A stretch of DNA of 64,000 nt, taken from NCBI RefSeq assembly GCF_014083985.1, contig NZ_CP046907.1:3572501-3636500 (forward strand), read 5' to 3'. This DNA comes from Streptomyces sp. SCUT-3. GTDB taxonomy: Bacteria; Actinomycetota; Actinomycetes; Streptomycetales; Streptomycetaceae. The first letter of the stretch is position 1. The number at the start of each line of letters is the position of its first letter. Below are positions 1 through 8,254 of this stretch, piece by piece. Made by a program: the position numbers and the translations under genes. Below the pieces are notes generated by a model. That model did no database searches. It had not been told where the DNA came from and saw only the letters and a program-made list of their open reading frames with translations.

Positions 1-169
1 GCGGGGTTGCGCGAGACCGGCCGGCAGGGCCGTCCGGGTGTGGCCCAGTACGTTGCCCAGGGGCCCTGCGTCCTTCGCCGGGGTGGTGGGGGACAGGTGC
101 AACTGGCCGCTCAAGGGCCGGTCGGTCGGGGCCGTCCCGGACTGGGCCGGCCAATCCGGGGCGGTCGGG
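1..169. other. window edge, no gene supported
   Basis: No convincing gene is visible before the DUF302 stop codon. A leftward frame beginning with TTG near 115 stays open to the window edge, but it has no ribosome binding site and no recognisable motif. Confidence 0.4.
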
Positions 170-565
170 TCAGGTGAGGGAGTCCAGGGCGGCTTCGAGG
201 CGGCGGGCCGCCTCCTCGGCCACCGGCTGCAGTGCGGGCAGCCCGGTCAGCTCGACCATGGTGTGCGGGTCGAGGGCCTGGACGGCCGATCCGCCGTCGG
301 CGGTGCCGCGGACCACCACGTTGCAGGGGAGCAGGAGTCCGACGGAGCGGTCGGTCTCCAGGGCCCGGTGGGCGAGTGCCGGGTTGCAGGCGCCCCAGAT
401 CAGGTAGGGCTCCATCTCCTCGCCGAGCTTGGCCTTGAGGGTCGCCCGCACGTCGATCTCGGTGAGGATGCCGAAGCCCTGTCCGGCCAGTGCCTCCCGG
501 GCCAGGGTCACCGCCCTGTCGAAGGGGACGTCCAGTTCGACCGTGCGTCCGTAGTCCTTGCTCAC
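170..565 (-). CDS. DUF302 family protein
   Basis: Small soluble protein of 131 residues with the DUF302 fold, a family of unknown biochemical role often found beside sulfur, thiol and heavy-metal genes. I chose the GTG start at 565 because GAGGAACGAGGAAAC lies directly upstream and the product begins MSKDYGRTVE, the normal family N-terminus; the longer frame adds low-complexity sequence. The middle segment carries LIWGACNPALAHRAL and VGLLLPCNVVV, the conserved core with two cysteines. The gene is divergent from the SQR gene and shares with it an upstream region holding an ATACCCC palindrome at 794-809, so joint control by persulfide is likely. Family assignment is firm; a role in sulfide tolerance is inferred from context. 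Confidence 0.85.
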   Translation of the reverse strand: MSKDYGRTVELDVPFDRAVTLAREALAGQGFGILTEIDVRATLKAKLGEEMEPYLIWGACNPALAHRALETDRSVGLLLPCNVVVRGTADGGSAVQALDPHTMVELTGLPALQPVAEEAARRLEAALDSLT

Positions 566-580
566 GTTTCCTCGTTCCTC

Positions 581-628
581 CCGGGTGCGGGGGTGCCCGG
601 GTGCCCGGGTGCGCGGGTGTGCGGGTGG
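581..628. repeat. GGGTGC-type short tandem repeat
   Basis: Upstream of the DUF302 gene, GGGTGCGG, GGGTGCCC and GGGTGCGC-like units of about 8-9 bases follow each other. They are degenerate and probably simple-sequence drift in a GC-rich spacer. No function is evident. Confidence 0.5.
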
Positions 629-793
629 TGCTTCGTACGTTCCCTGCAGGTGCTGCTGCCCGGATGCGGGGCGGGGGATGCGGGTGTCTCCTGGTGGGGT
701 CCGGACCGGTCCGACAGGGCCGTTCGGGCACATCGAAAGGGCCGTTCGGGGTGTTTCTCTCCGGCGCCCAGAGGTTTACCTTCAGAAGTGCGT

Positions 794-809
794 ATACCCC
801 TAGGGGTAT
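794..809. promoter_or_regulatory. CsoR/CstR-type operator 1 (DUF302 / SQR)
   Basis: The sequence ATACCCCTAGGGGTAT is a perfect 16-bp palindrome in the divergent region between the DUF302 and SQR genes. Related sites lie at 5795-5810 and 8223-8238, each just upstream of another sulfide-metabolism gene. CsoR-family repressors (copper CsoR, persulfide CstR) bind inverted repeats of the form TACCC-N-GGGTA. The gene content points to a CstR-like persulfide sensor rather than copper. No such repressor gene is in the window. Confidence 0.75.
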
Positions 810-953
810 CTCTGGGAGGTTGGGCAAGGCTCGGGGCGATGATCCTCCGGGCCGGTTCCCGCGGCGGCGCAGTCCGTGTGCCGCGGCGGGGTCCGTGCTC
901 CGCCTCCCGCAGCCCGTGCCCGTGCCCGTGCGCCGGGCGAGGAAGGAGCTCCC

Positions 954-2174
954 GTGTCCCCCACCTCCGGTTCCGCTCCGGACCGCCACCGTGTGCTGAT
1001 CGTCGGCGGCGGAACGGGCGGCATCACCGTCGCGGCCCGTCTGCAGCGCGCCGGCGTCACCGACGTGGCCGTGATCGAACCGTCCGAGTCCCACTGGTAC
1101 CAGCCCCTGTGGACCCTGGTCGGCGGCGGCCAGGCGCCGCTGGACATCACACGCCGCCCCGAGGCCTCGGTAATGCCCGAGAAGGTGACCTGGATCCGTG
1201 AGGCCGCCACGGGCGTCGACCCCGAGGCGCAGACCGTCACCACCTCCACCGGCCGCGCCGTCGGCTACGACTACCTCGTGATGGCCACCGGCCTGCAACT
1301 GGACTGGGACATGATCCCCGGGCTGGAGAAGGCCGTCGGCCACGACGGCGTGTCCAGCAACTACGCCGCCGAGTACGCACCGCGCACCTGGGAACTCATC
1401 CGGAACATGCGCTCGGGAACCGCGGTGTTCACCCAGCCGGCCGGCCCGATCAAGTGCGGCGGCGCACCGCAGAAGATCGCCTACCTGGCCGCCGACCACT
1501 GGCGCAAGAAGGGCGTGCTGGACCGCATCCGGGTCGTGCTCGTCATGCCCACCGAGACCATGTTCGGCGTACCGGTCTGGCGGCAGGTGCTGGAGGGCGT
1601 CGCCGAGCGCTACGGCATCGAGGTCCGGCTCAGCACCGAGATGACCGCGGTCGACGGCTCGGCGGGCCACCTGACCCTGACCGACCACGCGGCCGGCACC
1701 GAGGAGAGCCTGGCCTTCGACATGCTCCACGCGGTCCCGCCGCAGAGCGCCCCGGACTGGGTCAAGGCCAGCCCCCTCGCCGACCCGGACAGCCCCTTCG
1801 GGTACGTGGCGGCCGACCGGCACTCCCTCCAGCACCCCCGCTGGCCCAACGTCTTCTCCGTCGGGGACGTCGCCAACCTGCCCACCGGAAAGACCGGGGC
1901 GGCCGTGCGCAAGCAGGCGCCCGTACTGGTGGCCAACCTGCTGGCCGAGATGAGGGGGCCGCACCTTCCCCGGCGCAGCTACGACGGCTACTCCTCCTGC
2001 CCGCTGGTCACCGCCCGGGACAAGATGCTCCTCGCCGAGTTCGACTACGAGCAGCAGCCGGCCCCCAGCATCCCGGTGATCGACACCACCAAGGAGCGCC
2101 GCGACATGTGGCTGTTCAAGCGCTACGGCCTGCCCGCCATGTACTGGCACGGCATGCTCAAGGGCCGCGTCTGA
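954..2174 (+). CDS. sqr: type II sulfide:quinone oxidoreductase
   Basis: FAD enzyme of 406 residues that oxidises sulfide to a sulfane-sulfur level (persulfide), passing electrons to the quinone pool at the membrane. The N-terminus has the dinucleotide-binding motif VLIVGGGTGGITVAARL. The paired redox cysteines expected of SQR are seen as IKCGGAPQKIAYL (Cys168) and YDGYSSCPLVT (Cys349). The second motif and the ending LAEFDYE...MYWHGMLKG closely resemble human mitochondrial SQOR, hence type II. I chose the GTG at 954, seven bases after AAGGAGCT; a longer frame from 876 lacks such a site. The persulfide it makes would be handled by the CstB-like dioxygenase at 5852-7237. Confidence 0.9.
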   Translation: MSPTSGSAPDRHRVLIVGGGTGGITVAARLQRAGVTDVAVIEPSESHWYQPLWTLVGGGQAPLDITRRPEASVMPEKVTWIREAATGVDPEAQTVTTSTGRAVGYDYLVMATGLQLDWDMIPGLEKAVGHDGVSSNYAAEYAPRTWELIRNMRSGTAVFTQPAGPIKCGGAPQKIAYLAADHWRKKGVLDRIRVVLVMPTETMFGVPVWRQVLEGVAERYGIEVRLSTEMTAVDGSAGHLTLTDHAAGTEESLAFDMLHAVPPQSAPDWVKASPLADPDSPFGYVAADRHSLQHPRWPNVFSVGDVANLPTGKTGAAVRKQAPVLVANLLAEMRGPHLPRRSYDGYSSCPLVTARDKMLLAEFDYEQQPAPSIPVIDTTKERRDMWLFKRYGLPAMYWHGMLKGRV

Positions 2175-2264
2175 GCGGTCCGCTCCTTCCTGCGCCGTCC
2201 GGCCGCAGAAGGGGCGGGGCCCGTGGGCCTGCGGGTCCACGGGCCCGCAGGCCCGCAGTACGGT

Positions 2265-2306
2265 CCGGGGCGCTCCGGAGGCGGCACAGCCTCCGGAGCG
2301 CCCCGG
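2265..2306. terminator. bidirectional terminator, SQR / MMPL
   Basis: A perfect 17-bp stem (2265-2281 with 2290-2306) with an 8-nt loop lies between the convergent SQR and MMPL genes. It can serve both strands. There is no long T-run, as is common in streptomycetes. Confidence 0.85.
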
Positions 2307-2318
2307 TGTGTTGCCCGG

Positions 2319-4628
2319 TCACCGCCTCGCGGTGTCGGGCTCCCCGCCCTGCGGGGGGACCGGCTGCTTTCCGGCCCCGGCCCCGGCCGCTGTCCCTTCT
2401 CCGTCACCGGTTCCGGCGTCGGTCCCGGCCCCGGCATCGGTGCCGGTCGTCCTCCCCGCCCCGGCGGGTTCTCCGGGCAGGTGCGGCAGCAGCCGCTCCA
2501 GTGGGCGCGGCAGCCACCAGGCGCTCCTGCCCAGGACCGCCATGACCGCGGGGACGAGGACGAGACGGACCAGGGTGGCGTCGACGGCGATGGCCACCGC
2601 GAGCCCGAAGCCGAAGAGGTTGACCACCCTCTGGTCGTTGAGCTGGAAGCTGCCGAACACCACGACCATGACCGATGCGGCGGCGGTGATGACGCGGGCG
2701 GTGGCGGCGATGCCGCCGCGGACGGAGGCCGCGCTGTCACCGGAACGCAGGTACTCCTCCCGGACGCGGCTGAGCAGGAAGACCTCGTAGTCCATCGACA
2801 GGCCGAACAGGACGGCGAACAGCATGATCGGCGCGAACGACTCGATCGGCCCCGGCTCGGCGCCGAGCAGCCCGGCGCCCCAGCCCCACTGGAAGACCGC
2901 GACCACGGCGCCGTAGGCCGCTCCGACGGAGAGCAGGTTCATCAGCGCGGCCTTGACGGGCACGACGATCGAGCGGAACTCGACCATGAGCAGCAGGAAG
3001 CTCAGCCCGACGACGAAGCCCACGAACCACGGCATCCTGGCGCCGAGCCGGTCGGCGAGGTCGACGGCTGCGGCGGTGGAGCCCCCGACGTGCGTCTCGG
3101 CGTCGTCCGCGGCCGCGGGCAGCACGTCGTCGCGCAGGTGGTGGACCAGGCGCTCGGTGGACTCGTCGTCCGGCGAGCCCTGGGGGACGACGGTGAACAC
3201 CGCCGTGGTGCCGGTGCTGTCGAGCTGCGGCGGACGTACCTCCCGCACCCCTTCCACGGCCTGCAGTTCGGCGCGCAGCGCGGCGGCTCGCCGTTGCGCG
3301 TCCGCCGCCGGGCCGTCCGCCGCCGGGCCGTCCGCCGCCGCGTCGTCGAACTGCGCGGTCACCAGCAGGGGACCGGTCCATCCGGCGCCGAAGTCCTCGG
3401 AGACCAGTTCGTAGGCGCGGCGCTCGGTGGTTCCCTCGGGGGCCGAGCCGCCGTCCGCCGTGCCGAGGTGCATCGAGAACAGGGGGAGCGCCATGACGAC
3501 CAGGGCGGCGGTGGCCGCGAGGAGGTAGGGCCACGGGCGGCGCTGGACGCGGCCGGTCCACCGGTGCCAGCCGCTCGTGTGCCCCGGTGCGTGGTCGGCC
3601 CGGGGCCGCCGCACCCGGAAGCGGTCCAGCCGGTCGCCGAGGACGGCCAGCAGGGCGGGCAGCAGGGTGACCGCCGCGAGCAGGGTCGCGGCCACGGTGA
3701 GGGCACTGGCCAGGCCTAGGGCGGAGACGAAGGGGATGCCGACGAGGTAGAGGCTGAGGATCGCCACGATCACCGTGAGACCCGCCACCAGTACGGAGCG
3801 GCCCGCCGTCGACAGGGCGATCGGGATCGACTCGTGCGGGCTGTGCCCGGCCCTCATGCCCTCCCGGTGCCGGGTGACGACGAGCAGCGCGTAGTCGATC
3901 CCCACGCCCAGGCCGATCATGGCCGCCACGACGGGGCCGGAGGTGCCGATGGTGGTGAACCCGGCGACGAGGTTGACGGCCGACATGCCCAGGGCGAGGG
4001 CGAACAGGGCGGTCACCAGGGGCACGGCCATGGCGAAGACCGAGCCGAAGGCCACCAGGAGTACGAGCACGGCGGCCGCCAGGCCGATCGCCTCGCTCCC
4101 GGACGGGCCGCTCTCGGTCCGGAGCGCCGCGCCGCCGAACTCCACCCGGACCCCGTCCCCGGCGTCGCGCACCGGGGCGAAGGCCTCCTGGGCGGCTCGT
4201 ACCGACTCCTCGGGCACGTCCTTGGCCCGGCCGGTGAACTGCACGGTGGCCACGGCGGTGCGTCCGTCGTCGGAGACCATGTCCGGCCCGGGGCCGTACG
4301 GCGACCGGGCCGCCGCCACGCCGTCGAGGCCGCGCACGTCGGCCACCGCGGCGCGGACCGCCCGGCGCACCTGCGGGGTGTCCGCCCCGGAGTCGCTGTG
4401 GACGACCACCTGCATTCCGTCGCCGGACAGCTCCGGGTAGCGCTCTCTCAGGGTGTCGTGGGCGGCCTGGGAGTCGGTGCCGCTCAGAGTGAGGTCGTTG
4501 CTGAACGATCCTCCGGCCTGTTGGGCGGCCAGGCCGGCGCCGAGTACGGCCAGCAGCCACAACGCGATCACCGGCCACCGGTGCCGCACCGAGAAACGGG
4601 CCAGGGCAGCGAGCAAGACGGCCTCCAC
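2319..4628 (-). CDS. MMPL family RND-type transporter
   Basis: Membrane transporter of 769 residues of the MMPL class, which exports lipids or hydrophobic compounds using the proton gradient. A first membrane helix (about residues 14-36, WPVIALWLLAVLGAGLAA) is followed by a large extracytoplasmic loop. A block of helices carries GLGVGIDYALLVVTRHREGM, a motif typical of the family. The pattern repeats in the second half, ending in a block with FGLSMDYEVFLLSRVREEY. The tail is glycine/alanine-rich and poorly conserved. The start is GTG at 4628 with only a weak ribosome site. It is divergent from a TetR gene across a 20-bp palindrome, so it is probably the TetR target. It interrupts the sulfide genes and need not share their role; substrate unknown. 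Confidence 0.88.
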   Translation of the reverse strand: MEAVLLAALARFSVRHRWPVIALWLLAVLGAGLAAQQAGGSFSNDLTLSGTDSQAAHDTLRERYPELSGDGMQVVVHSDSGADTPQVRRAVRAAVADVRGLDGVAAARSPYGPGPDMVSDDGRTAVATVQFTGRAKDVPEESVRAAQEAFAPVRDAGDGVRVEFGGAALRTESGPSGSEAIGLAAAVLVLLVAFGSVFAMAVPLVTALFALALGMSAVNLVAGFTTIGTSGPVVAAMIGLGVGIDYALLVVTRHREGMRAGHSPHESIPIALSTAGRSVLVAGLTVIVAILSLYLVGIPFVSALGLASALTVAATLLAAVTLLPALLAVLGDRLDRFRVRRPRADHAPGHTSGWHRWTGRVQRRPWPYLLAATAALVVMALPLFSMHLGTADGGSAPEGTTERRAYELVSEDFGAGWTGPLLVTAQFDDAAADGPAADGPAADAQRRAAALRAELQAVEGVREVRPPQLDSTGTTAVFTVVPQGSPDDESTERLVHHLRDDVLPAAADDAETHVGGSTAAAVDLADRLGARMPWFVGFVVGLSFLLLMVEFRSIVVPVKAALMNLLSVGAAYGAVVAVFQWGWGAGLLGAEPGPIESFAPIMLFAVLFGLSMDYEVFLLSRVREEYLRSGDSAASVRGGIAATARVITAAASVMVVVFGSFQLNDQRVVNLFGFGLAVAIAVDATLVRLVLVPAVMAVLGRSAWWLPRPLERLLPHLPGEPAGAGRTTGTDAGAGTDAGTGDGEGTAAGAGAGKQPVPPQGGEPDTARR

Positions 4629-4677
4629 GGGGCACGGGAGCGGGGCGAACCGCTCGGGAACACTTGTTGCGACGGAA

Positions 4678-4697
4678 GTGTAGACACGTGTCTACAC
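4678..4697. promoter_or_regulatory. 20-bp palindromic operator, MMPL / TetR
   Basis: The region is a perfect 20-bp palindrome built on TGTAGACACGTGTCTACA. It sits about 50 bp upstream of the MMPL start and about 200 bp upstream of the TetR start. Its size and position fit a TetR-family dimer site. The sequence is AT-richer than its surroundings, as expected of a promoter. Confidence 0.75.
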
Positions 4698-4899
4698 ATG
4701 AAGCAAGCTCTTGCCGTCCGCCCCTCCGCCCGCCCCTCCGCCCGTCCGCCCGTCCCGTCGGGGGAGGGGCGGTTGCGGCGGCCTGCTTTGTGGAAAGGGG
4801 GTGGGGCCGAGGAAGATCGGGGGTGACCTCCGGGCGGCCCGGCCCGGCGGCCCGGCCCGGCAAGCCCGGCCCAGCAGCCCGACCCAGCAGGAGGACGCG

Positions 4900-5502
4900 A
4901 TGACCGTACGGCCGCCCGGATTCGGCCGGACCGGGGCCGATCGGCGCGAGAAGGCCCGGGACCTCCTGGTGGAGACGGCGCTGGGCCTGTTCGCGGAACG
5001 CGGCTACATCGGCGTGCGGGTGGAGGACATCGCCAAGGCGGCGGGCATCTCGCGCGCCACGTTCTACAAGTACTTCTCCGAGCGCGAGGAGATCCTCGCC
5101 GAGCTCTTCGCCCGGCTCCTCGGGCGGGATCCCGTGCCCCCGCCCGAGGGGAGCGTCGAGGAGACCCCGGAGCGCATCGAGCGGCTCCTCGTCGGAACGG
5201 CGGAGCGGATGCTCCGGGACGAGGTGCTGGCCCGCTTCGTCTACACCCTTCCCATCCGGCACGCCGCCCTGCTCGGGGAGGGTGCGCGTCCGCCGGCCCT
5301 CGACACGGTGGAGGGGATGCTCGCCGAGGCGTCCGCGGCAGGGGTGGTGCGGTCCGACGTGCCCAGTGCCCTGCTCGCCGCGCACGTGGGGCGGGCCTAC
5401 GAGGCGGCCATGCGGGACTGGGCGGAGGGGCGGAGCGACGACGCGCCGGCCCAGGTCCGGCTCCTCCTCGACCTGGCCTTCCGCGGCATCTCCGGCGGCT
5501 GA
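4900..5502 (+). CDS. TetR family transcriptional regulator
   Basis: Repressor of 200 residues. The N-terminal helix-turn-helix is clear at about residues 16-62: ARDLLVETALGLFAERGY, then VRVEDIAKAAGISRATFYKYF. The C-terminal ligand domain is variable and gives no hint of the inducer. The ATG at 4900 follows GCAGGAGGACGCG; a longer frame from 4711 codes only proline-arginine low-complexity sequence. It is divergent from the MMPL exporter, with a 20-bp palindrome between them, the usual arrangement of a repressor controlling an exporter and itself. Confidence 0.9.
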   Translation: MTVRPPGFGRTGADRREKARDLLVETALGLFAERGYIGVRVEDIAKAAGISRATFYKYFSEREEILAELFARLLGRDPVPPPEGSVEETPERIERLLVGTAERMLRDEVLARFVYTLPIRHAALLGEGARPPALDTVEGMLAEASAAGVVRSDVPSALLAAHVGRAYEAAMRDWAEGRSDDAPAQVRLLLDLAFRGISGG

Positions 5503-5794
5503 CGGGCTCGGGGCCCTGGCGAGTTCGGGGGCCCCGGCGGGCTCGGAAGGCCTCGGCGGGCCCGGCGGTGCCCCGTGGTGCCGGCCGGGCGGAGGCCCGG
5601 CTCCGCGCCGCCTGTGCCGTTCCGCGGGTGGCGGAGAAACGGGATTTTTCGTGGTGAACAGGGTGAGGGATCGGCAGGTCCCTGGGTAGGCATGCCCGGG
5701 GGAGGTGGCGGGCGGCGTGCTGCCGTCCTCCCGTGCGGCCGTGCCGCAGGGTCCCTGGTCCCGCGGGGCGGGACCATCGGCCCCCTCGGAATCA
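5503..5794. other. intergenic, no gene seen
   Basis: GC-rich spacer between the TetR gene and the operator of the CstB-like gene. A longer in-frame extension of the downstream gene runs through part of it, but it codes no recognisable N-terminus. Confidence 0.5.
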
Positions 5795-5810
5795 ATACCC
5801 CCGGGGGTAT
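5795..5810. promoter_or_regulatory. CsoR/CstR-type operator 2 (CstB-like)
   Basis: ATACCCCCGGGGGTAT is a perfect 16-bp palindrome about 40 bp before the CstB-like start. It matches the sites at 794 and 8223 in its ATACCCC arms and is placed where a repressor would block initiation. Confidence 0.75.
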
Positions 5811-5851
5811 GTTGGAACCGCTGCCACCCCCTTGCAGCAAGGAGGCCCACC

Positions 5852-7237
5852 GTGTTCTTCGCCCAGTACTACCTCGACTGCCTGTCCCAGGCCGCCTACA
5901 TGATCGCCGACGAGACCACGGGCAGGGCCGTGGTCGTCGACCCGCGCCGGGACGTCTCCGAGTACCTCGCCGACGCCGAGGCCCACGGCTTCACCGTCGA
6001 GGGCGTCATCAACACCCACTTCCACGCAGACTTCCTCGCCGGCCACCTGGAACTGGCCGCCCGCACGGGCGCCTGGATCGGCTACGGCCGCCGCGCCGAG
6101 GCCGAGTACCCGATCCGCAAGCTGGCCGACGGCGAGCGCATCAGCCTCGGCGACGTCACGCTGGAGATCATGGAGACCCCCGGGCACACCCCGGAGTCCA
6201 TCAGCGTCCTGGTGTACGAGCACGCGGACGACGCCGTCCCGTACGGCGTGCTGACCGGCGACGCGCTCTTCATCGGCGACGTCGGCCGCCCCGACCTGCT
6301 CGCCTCCCTCGGCGTGACCGCCGACGAGCTCGGGAAGATGCTCTACGACAGCGTGCAGAACAAGCTGATGTCCCTGCCGGACGAGGTGCGCGTCTTCCCT
6401 GCCCACGGCGCCGGCTCGGCCTGCGGCAAGAACCTGTCCACCGAGCGCCAGTCCACCATCGGGCAGCAGCGCGCCACCAACTACGCCTGCGCGCCGATGA
6501 GCGAGGAGGACTTCGTCGCCATCGTCACCGAGGGGCAGCCCTCCGCCCCCGGCTACTTCGTCTACGACGCGGTCCTCAACCGCAAGGAGCACGAGCTCTT
6601 CGACCCGGCCGCGGTGGCCCCGCCGCTGTCCGCGGCCGACTTCCTCGCACGCCGCGGGGCGGGGGCCGTGGTCGTGGACACCCGCGACCCGCTGGAGTTC
6701 GCCGCCGGCCACCTGCGCGGATCGGTCAACGTGCCCGCCGACGGCCGCTTCGCCGAGCAGGCCGGCACCGTCGTCACCCCGGACCAGGACATCCTGGTCG
6801 TCGCGCCCCAGGACCGCGAGGAGGAGATCGTCACCCGGCTGGCCCGCATCGGCTTCGACCGCGTCGTCGGCTACCTGCGCGAGCCCGAGGGCGCCTTCGT
6901 CACCGTCCCGGACGAGATGGAGCACGCCTCCCGGCTGACCGTCGCCGACCTGCGCCAGGCCCTGAACGGCACCGAGCCGCCGACCGTGGTCGACGTGCGC
7001 AACCCCTCCGAGCGCCAGGAGGGGCACATCCCCGGCTCGGTGAACATCCCGCTGGCCGAGCTGCCCGGCCGCCTGTCCGAGATCCCCGCCGACCGTCCCG
7101 TCGTCGTGCACTGCGCCGGCGGCCACCGGTCCTCCATCGCCGCGAGCCTGCTGCGCCACCACGGCCACGGCGACGTCTCCGACCTGCTCGGCGGCTACGG
7201 CGCCTGGCTGGCGGCCGAGCAGCCGGTGCAGGTCTGA
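5852..7237 (+). CDS. cstB: CstB-like persulfide dioxygenase-rhodanese fusion
   Basis: Protein of 461 residues with three parts, as in Staphylococcus CstB. Residues 1 to about 240 are a metallo-beta-lactamase fold persulfide dioxygenase (THFHADFLAGH from His56; TGDALFIGDVGRPD; FPAHGAGSACGKN). About 260-350 is a rhodanese domain whose active loop reads VAPQDREEE, without cysteine, so a pseudo-rhodanese. About 370-460 is an active rhodanese with VVHCAGGHRSS (Cys421). The family oxidises glutathione-type or low-molecular-weight persulfides to sulfite and can form thiosulfate. In an actinomycete the physiological thiol is likely mycothiol, which is inference. GTG 5852 follows AAGGAGG. It probably forms a transcription unit with the peroxiredoxin downstream. 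Confidence 0.88.
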   Translation: MFFAQYYLDCLSQAAYMIADETTGRAVVVDPRRDVSEYLADAEAHGFTVEGVINTHFHADFLAGHLELAARTGAWIGYGRRAEAEYPIRKLADGERISLGDVTLEIMETPGHTPESISVLVYEHADDAVPYGVLTGDALFIGDVGRPDLLASLGVTADELGKMLYDSVQNKLMSLPDEVRVFPAHGAGSACGKNLSTERQSTIGQQRATNYACAPMSEEDFVAIVTEGQPSAPGYFVYDAVLNRKEHELFDPAAVAPPLSAADFLARRGAGAVVVDTRDPLEFAAGHLRGSVNVPADGRFAEQAGTVVTPDQDILVVAPQDREEEIVTRLARIGFDRVVGYLREPEGAFVTVPDEMEHASRLTVADLRQALNGTEPPTVVDVRNPSERQEGHIPGSVNIPLAELPGRLSEIPADRPVVVHCAGGHRSSIAASLLRHHGHGDVSDLLGGYGAWLAAEQPVQV

Positions 7238-7435
7238 CCGGACCGGACCGGATCCGGACCGGATCCGACCGGACCGGGTGCCGGGGCGGGGCGCGTGCGC
7301 AGCCGCACCGCCCCGCACCGCCCGCCGAGCCGCCCGCCGCACAGCCCGCCGCACCGCCCGCCGCCCCGGCGCCGCCCGGGGGCGGGCGGCGCCCGGCACC
7401 GTCCGACCACCCTTCCGACCGTCAGGAGCCAGAAC
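7238..7435. other. low-complexity spacer
   Basis: The first part is a run of CCGGA-type units with GGATCC palindromes (about 7243-7280). The second is a CCGCCCGCCG-type run (about 7310-7375). No ATACCCC site is present, so the peroxiredoxin may be read through from the CstB-like gene. Confidence 0.5.
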
Positions 7436-8119
7436 ATGACCACGCAGAACGCACCCGCCGCCACCGAGGGCACCGCCGCGTCCCGCCTGCCGCTCATCGG
7501 CGACAAGGCGCCGCGCTTCGAGGCCGACAGCACCCACGGGCCGGTCAAGCTGGAGGACTACGCCGGCCGCTGGCTGCTGCTCTTCAGCCACCCCGCCGAC
7601 TTCACCCCGGTGTGCACCACCGAGTTCATCGCCTTCACCGAGCTCGCGGACGAGTTCGCCGCCCGCAACGTGGCCCTCCTCGGCAACTCGGTGGACTCCG
7701 TCCACAGCCACATCGCGTGGGTCCGCTCCATCGAGGAGAAGCAGGGGGTGCGCATCCCCTTCCCGATCATCGCGGACCTGGACACCGCGGTCTCCCGCGC
7801 CTACGGCATGCTCCATCCGAACACCTCGGGCACGGCCGCCGTCCGCGCCGTCTTCGTCATCGACCCCGAGCAGACCGTGCGGGCCGTCCTGTACTACCCG
7901 ATGAACGCAGGCCGCATGATCCCCGAGATCCTGCGCCTGATCGACGCGCTGCAGACCTCCGACCGCGACGGCGTCTCCTGCCCCGCCAACTGGAAGCCCG
8001 GCGACGACGTCGTCCTCGGCGCGCCCCGCACCCAGGAGGAGCTCGACGCACGGCTCTCCGACTCCTCGGTCAAGCTCGCCGACTGGTACCTGGCGTTCAA
8101 GTCCGGCAACCCCGCCTGA
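7436..8119 (+). CDS. peroxiredoxin (Prx6/1-Cys-like)
   Basis: Thiol peroxidase of 227 residues that reduces hydrogen peroxide and organic peroxides. The peroxidatic cysteine is Cys60 in FTPVCTTEF, with the threonine of the catalytic triad in place. The length, and the C-terminal region with SCPANWKPGDDVV (Cys182), place it in the Prx6/AhpC-like group with a C-terminal dimerisation domain; Cys182 could act as resolving cysteine. ATG 7436 follows GTCAGGAGCC. Its position between the CstB-like gene and thioredoxin suggests it protects against peroxide formed or tolerated during sulfide oxidation, with the thioredoxin at 8255 as a likely reductant. Confidence 0.9.
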   Translation: MTTQNAPAATEGTAASRLPLIGDKAPRFEADSTHGPVKLEDYAGRWLLLFSHPADFTPVCTTEFIAFTELADEFAARNVALLGNSVDSVHSHIAWVRSIEEKQGVRIPFPIIADLDTAVSRAYGMLHPNTSGTAAVRAVFVIDPEQTVRAVLYYPMNAGRMIPEILRLIDALQTSDRDGVSCPANWKPGDDVVLGAPRTQEELDARLSDSSVKLADWYLAFKSGNPA

Positions 8120-8222
8120 CCCGACCTGCCCCGAACCGGGCCGGCCCGGCCCGCCCGACCCGAGCCGGCCCGCCCGTCCCGGAGGGGCGCCGGGCGGGAA
8201 CATCCTGACACCGCGCCCCGTT

Positions 8223-8238
8223 ATACCCCCACGGGTAT
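8223..8238. promoter_or_regulatory. CsoR/CstR-type operator 3 (thioredoxin)
   Basis: ATACCCCCACGGGTAT is the third copy of the palindrome, with two central mismatches. It lies 16 bp before the thioredoxin start, nearly on its ribosome binding site. Confidence 0.65.
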
Positions 8239-8254
8239 ACGACGAGGAGGAACC

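Noticed and set aside
581..628. Possible CRISPR-like repeat
   Set aside because: Units are 8-9 bases, degenerate and without spacers. No CRISPR array or cas gene is in the window.
111..2240. Long leftward open frame opposite the SQR gene
   Set aside because: It is a shadow of the high third-position GC of the real gene and codes arginine/glycine/proline-rich text without motifs. Many similar frames occur opposite real genes throughout.
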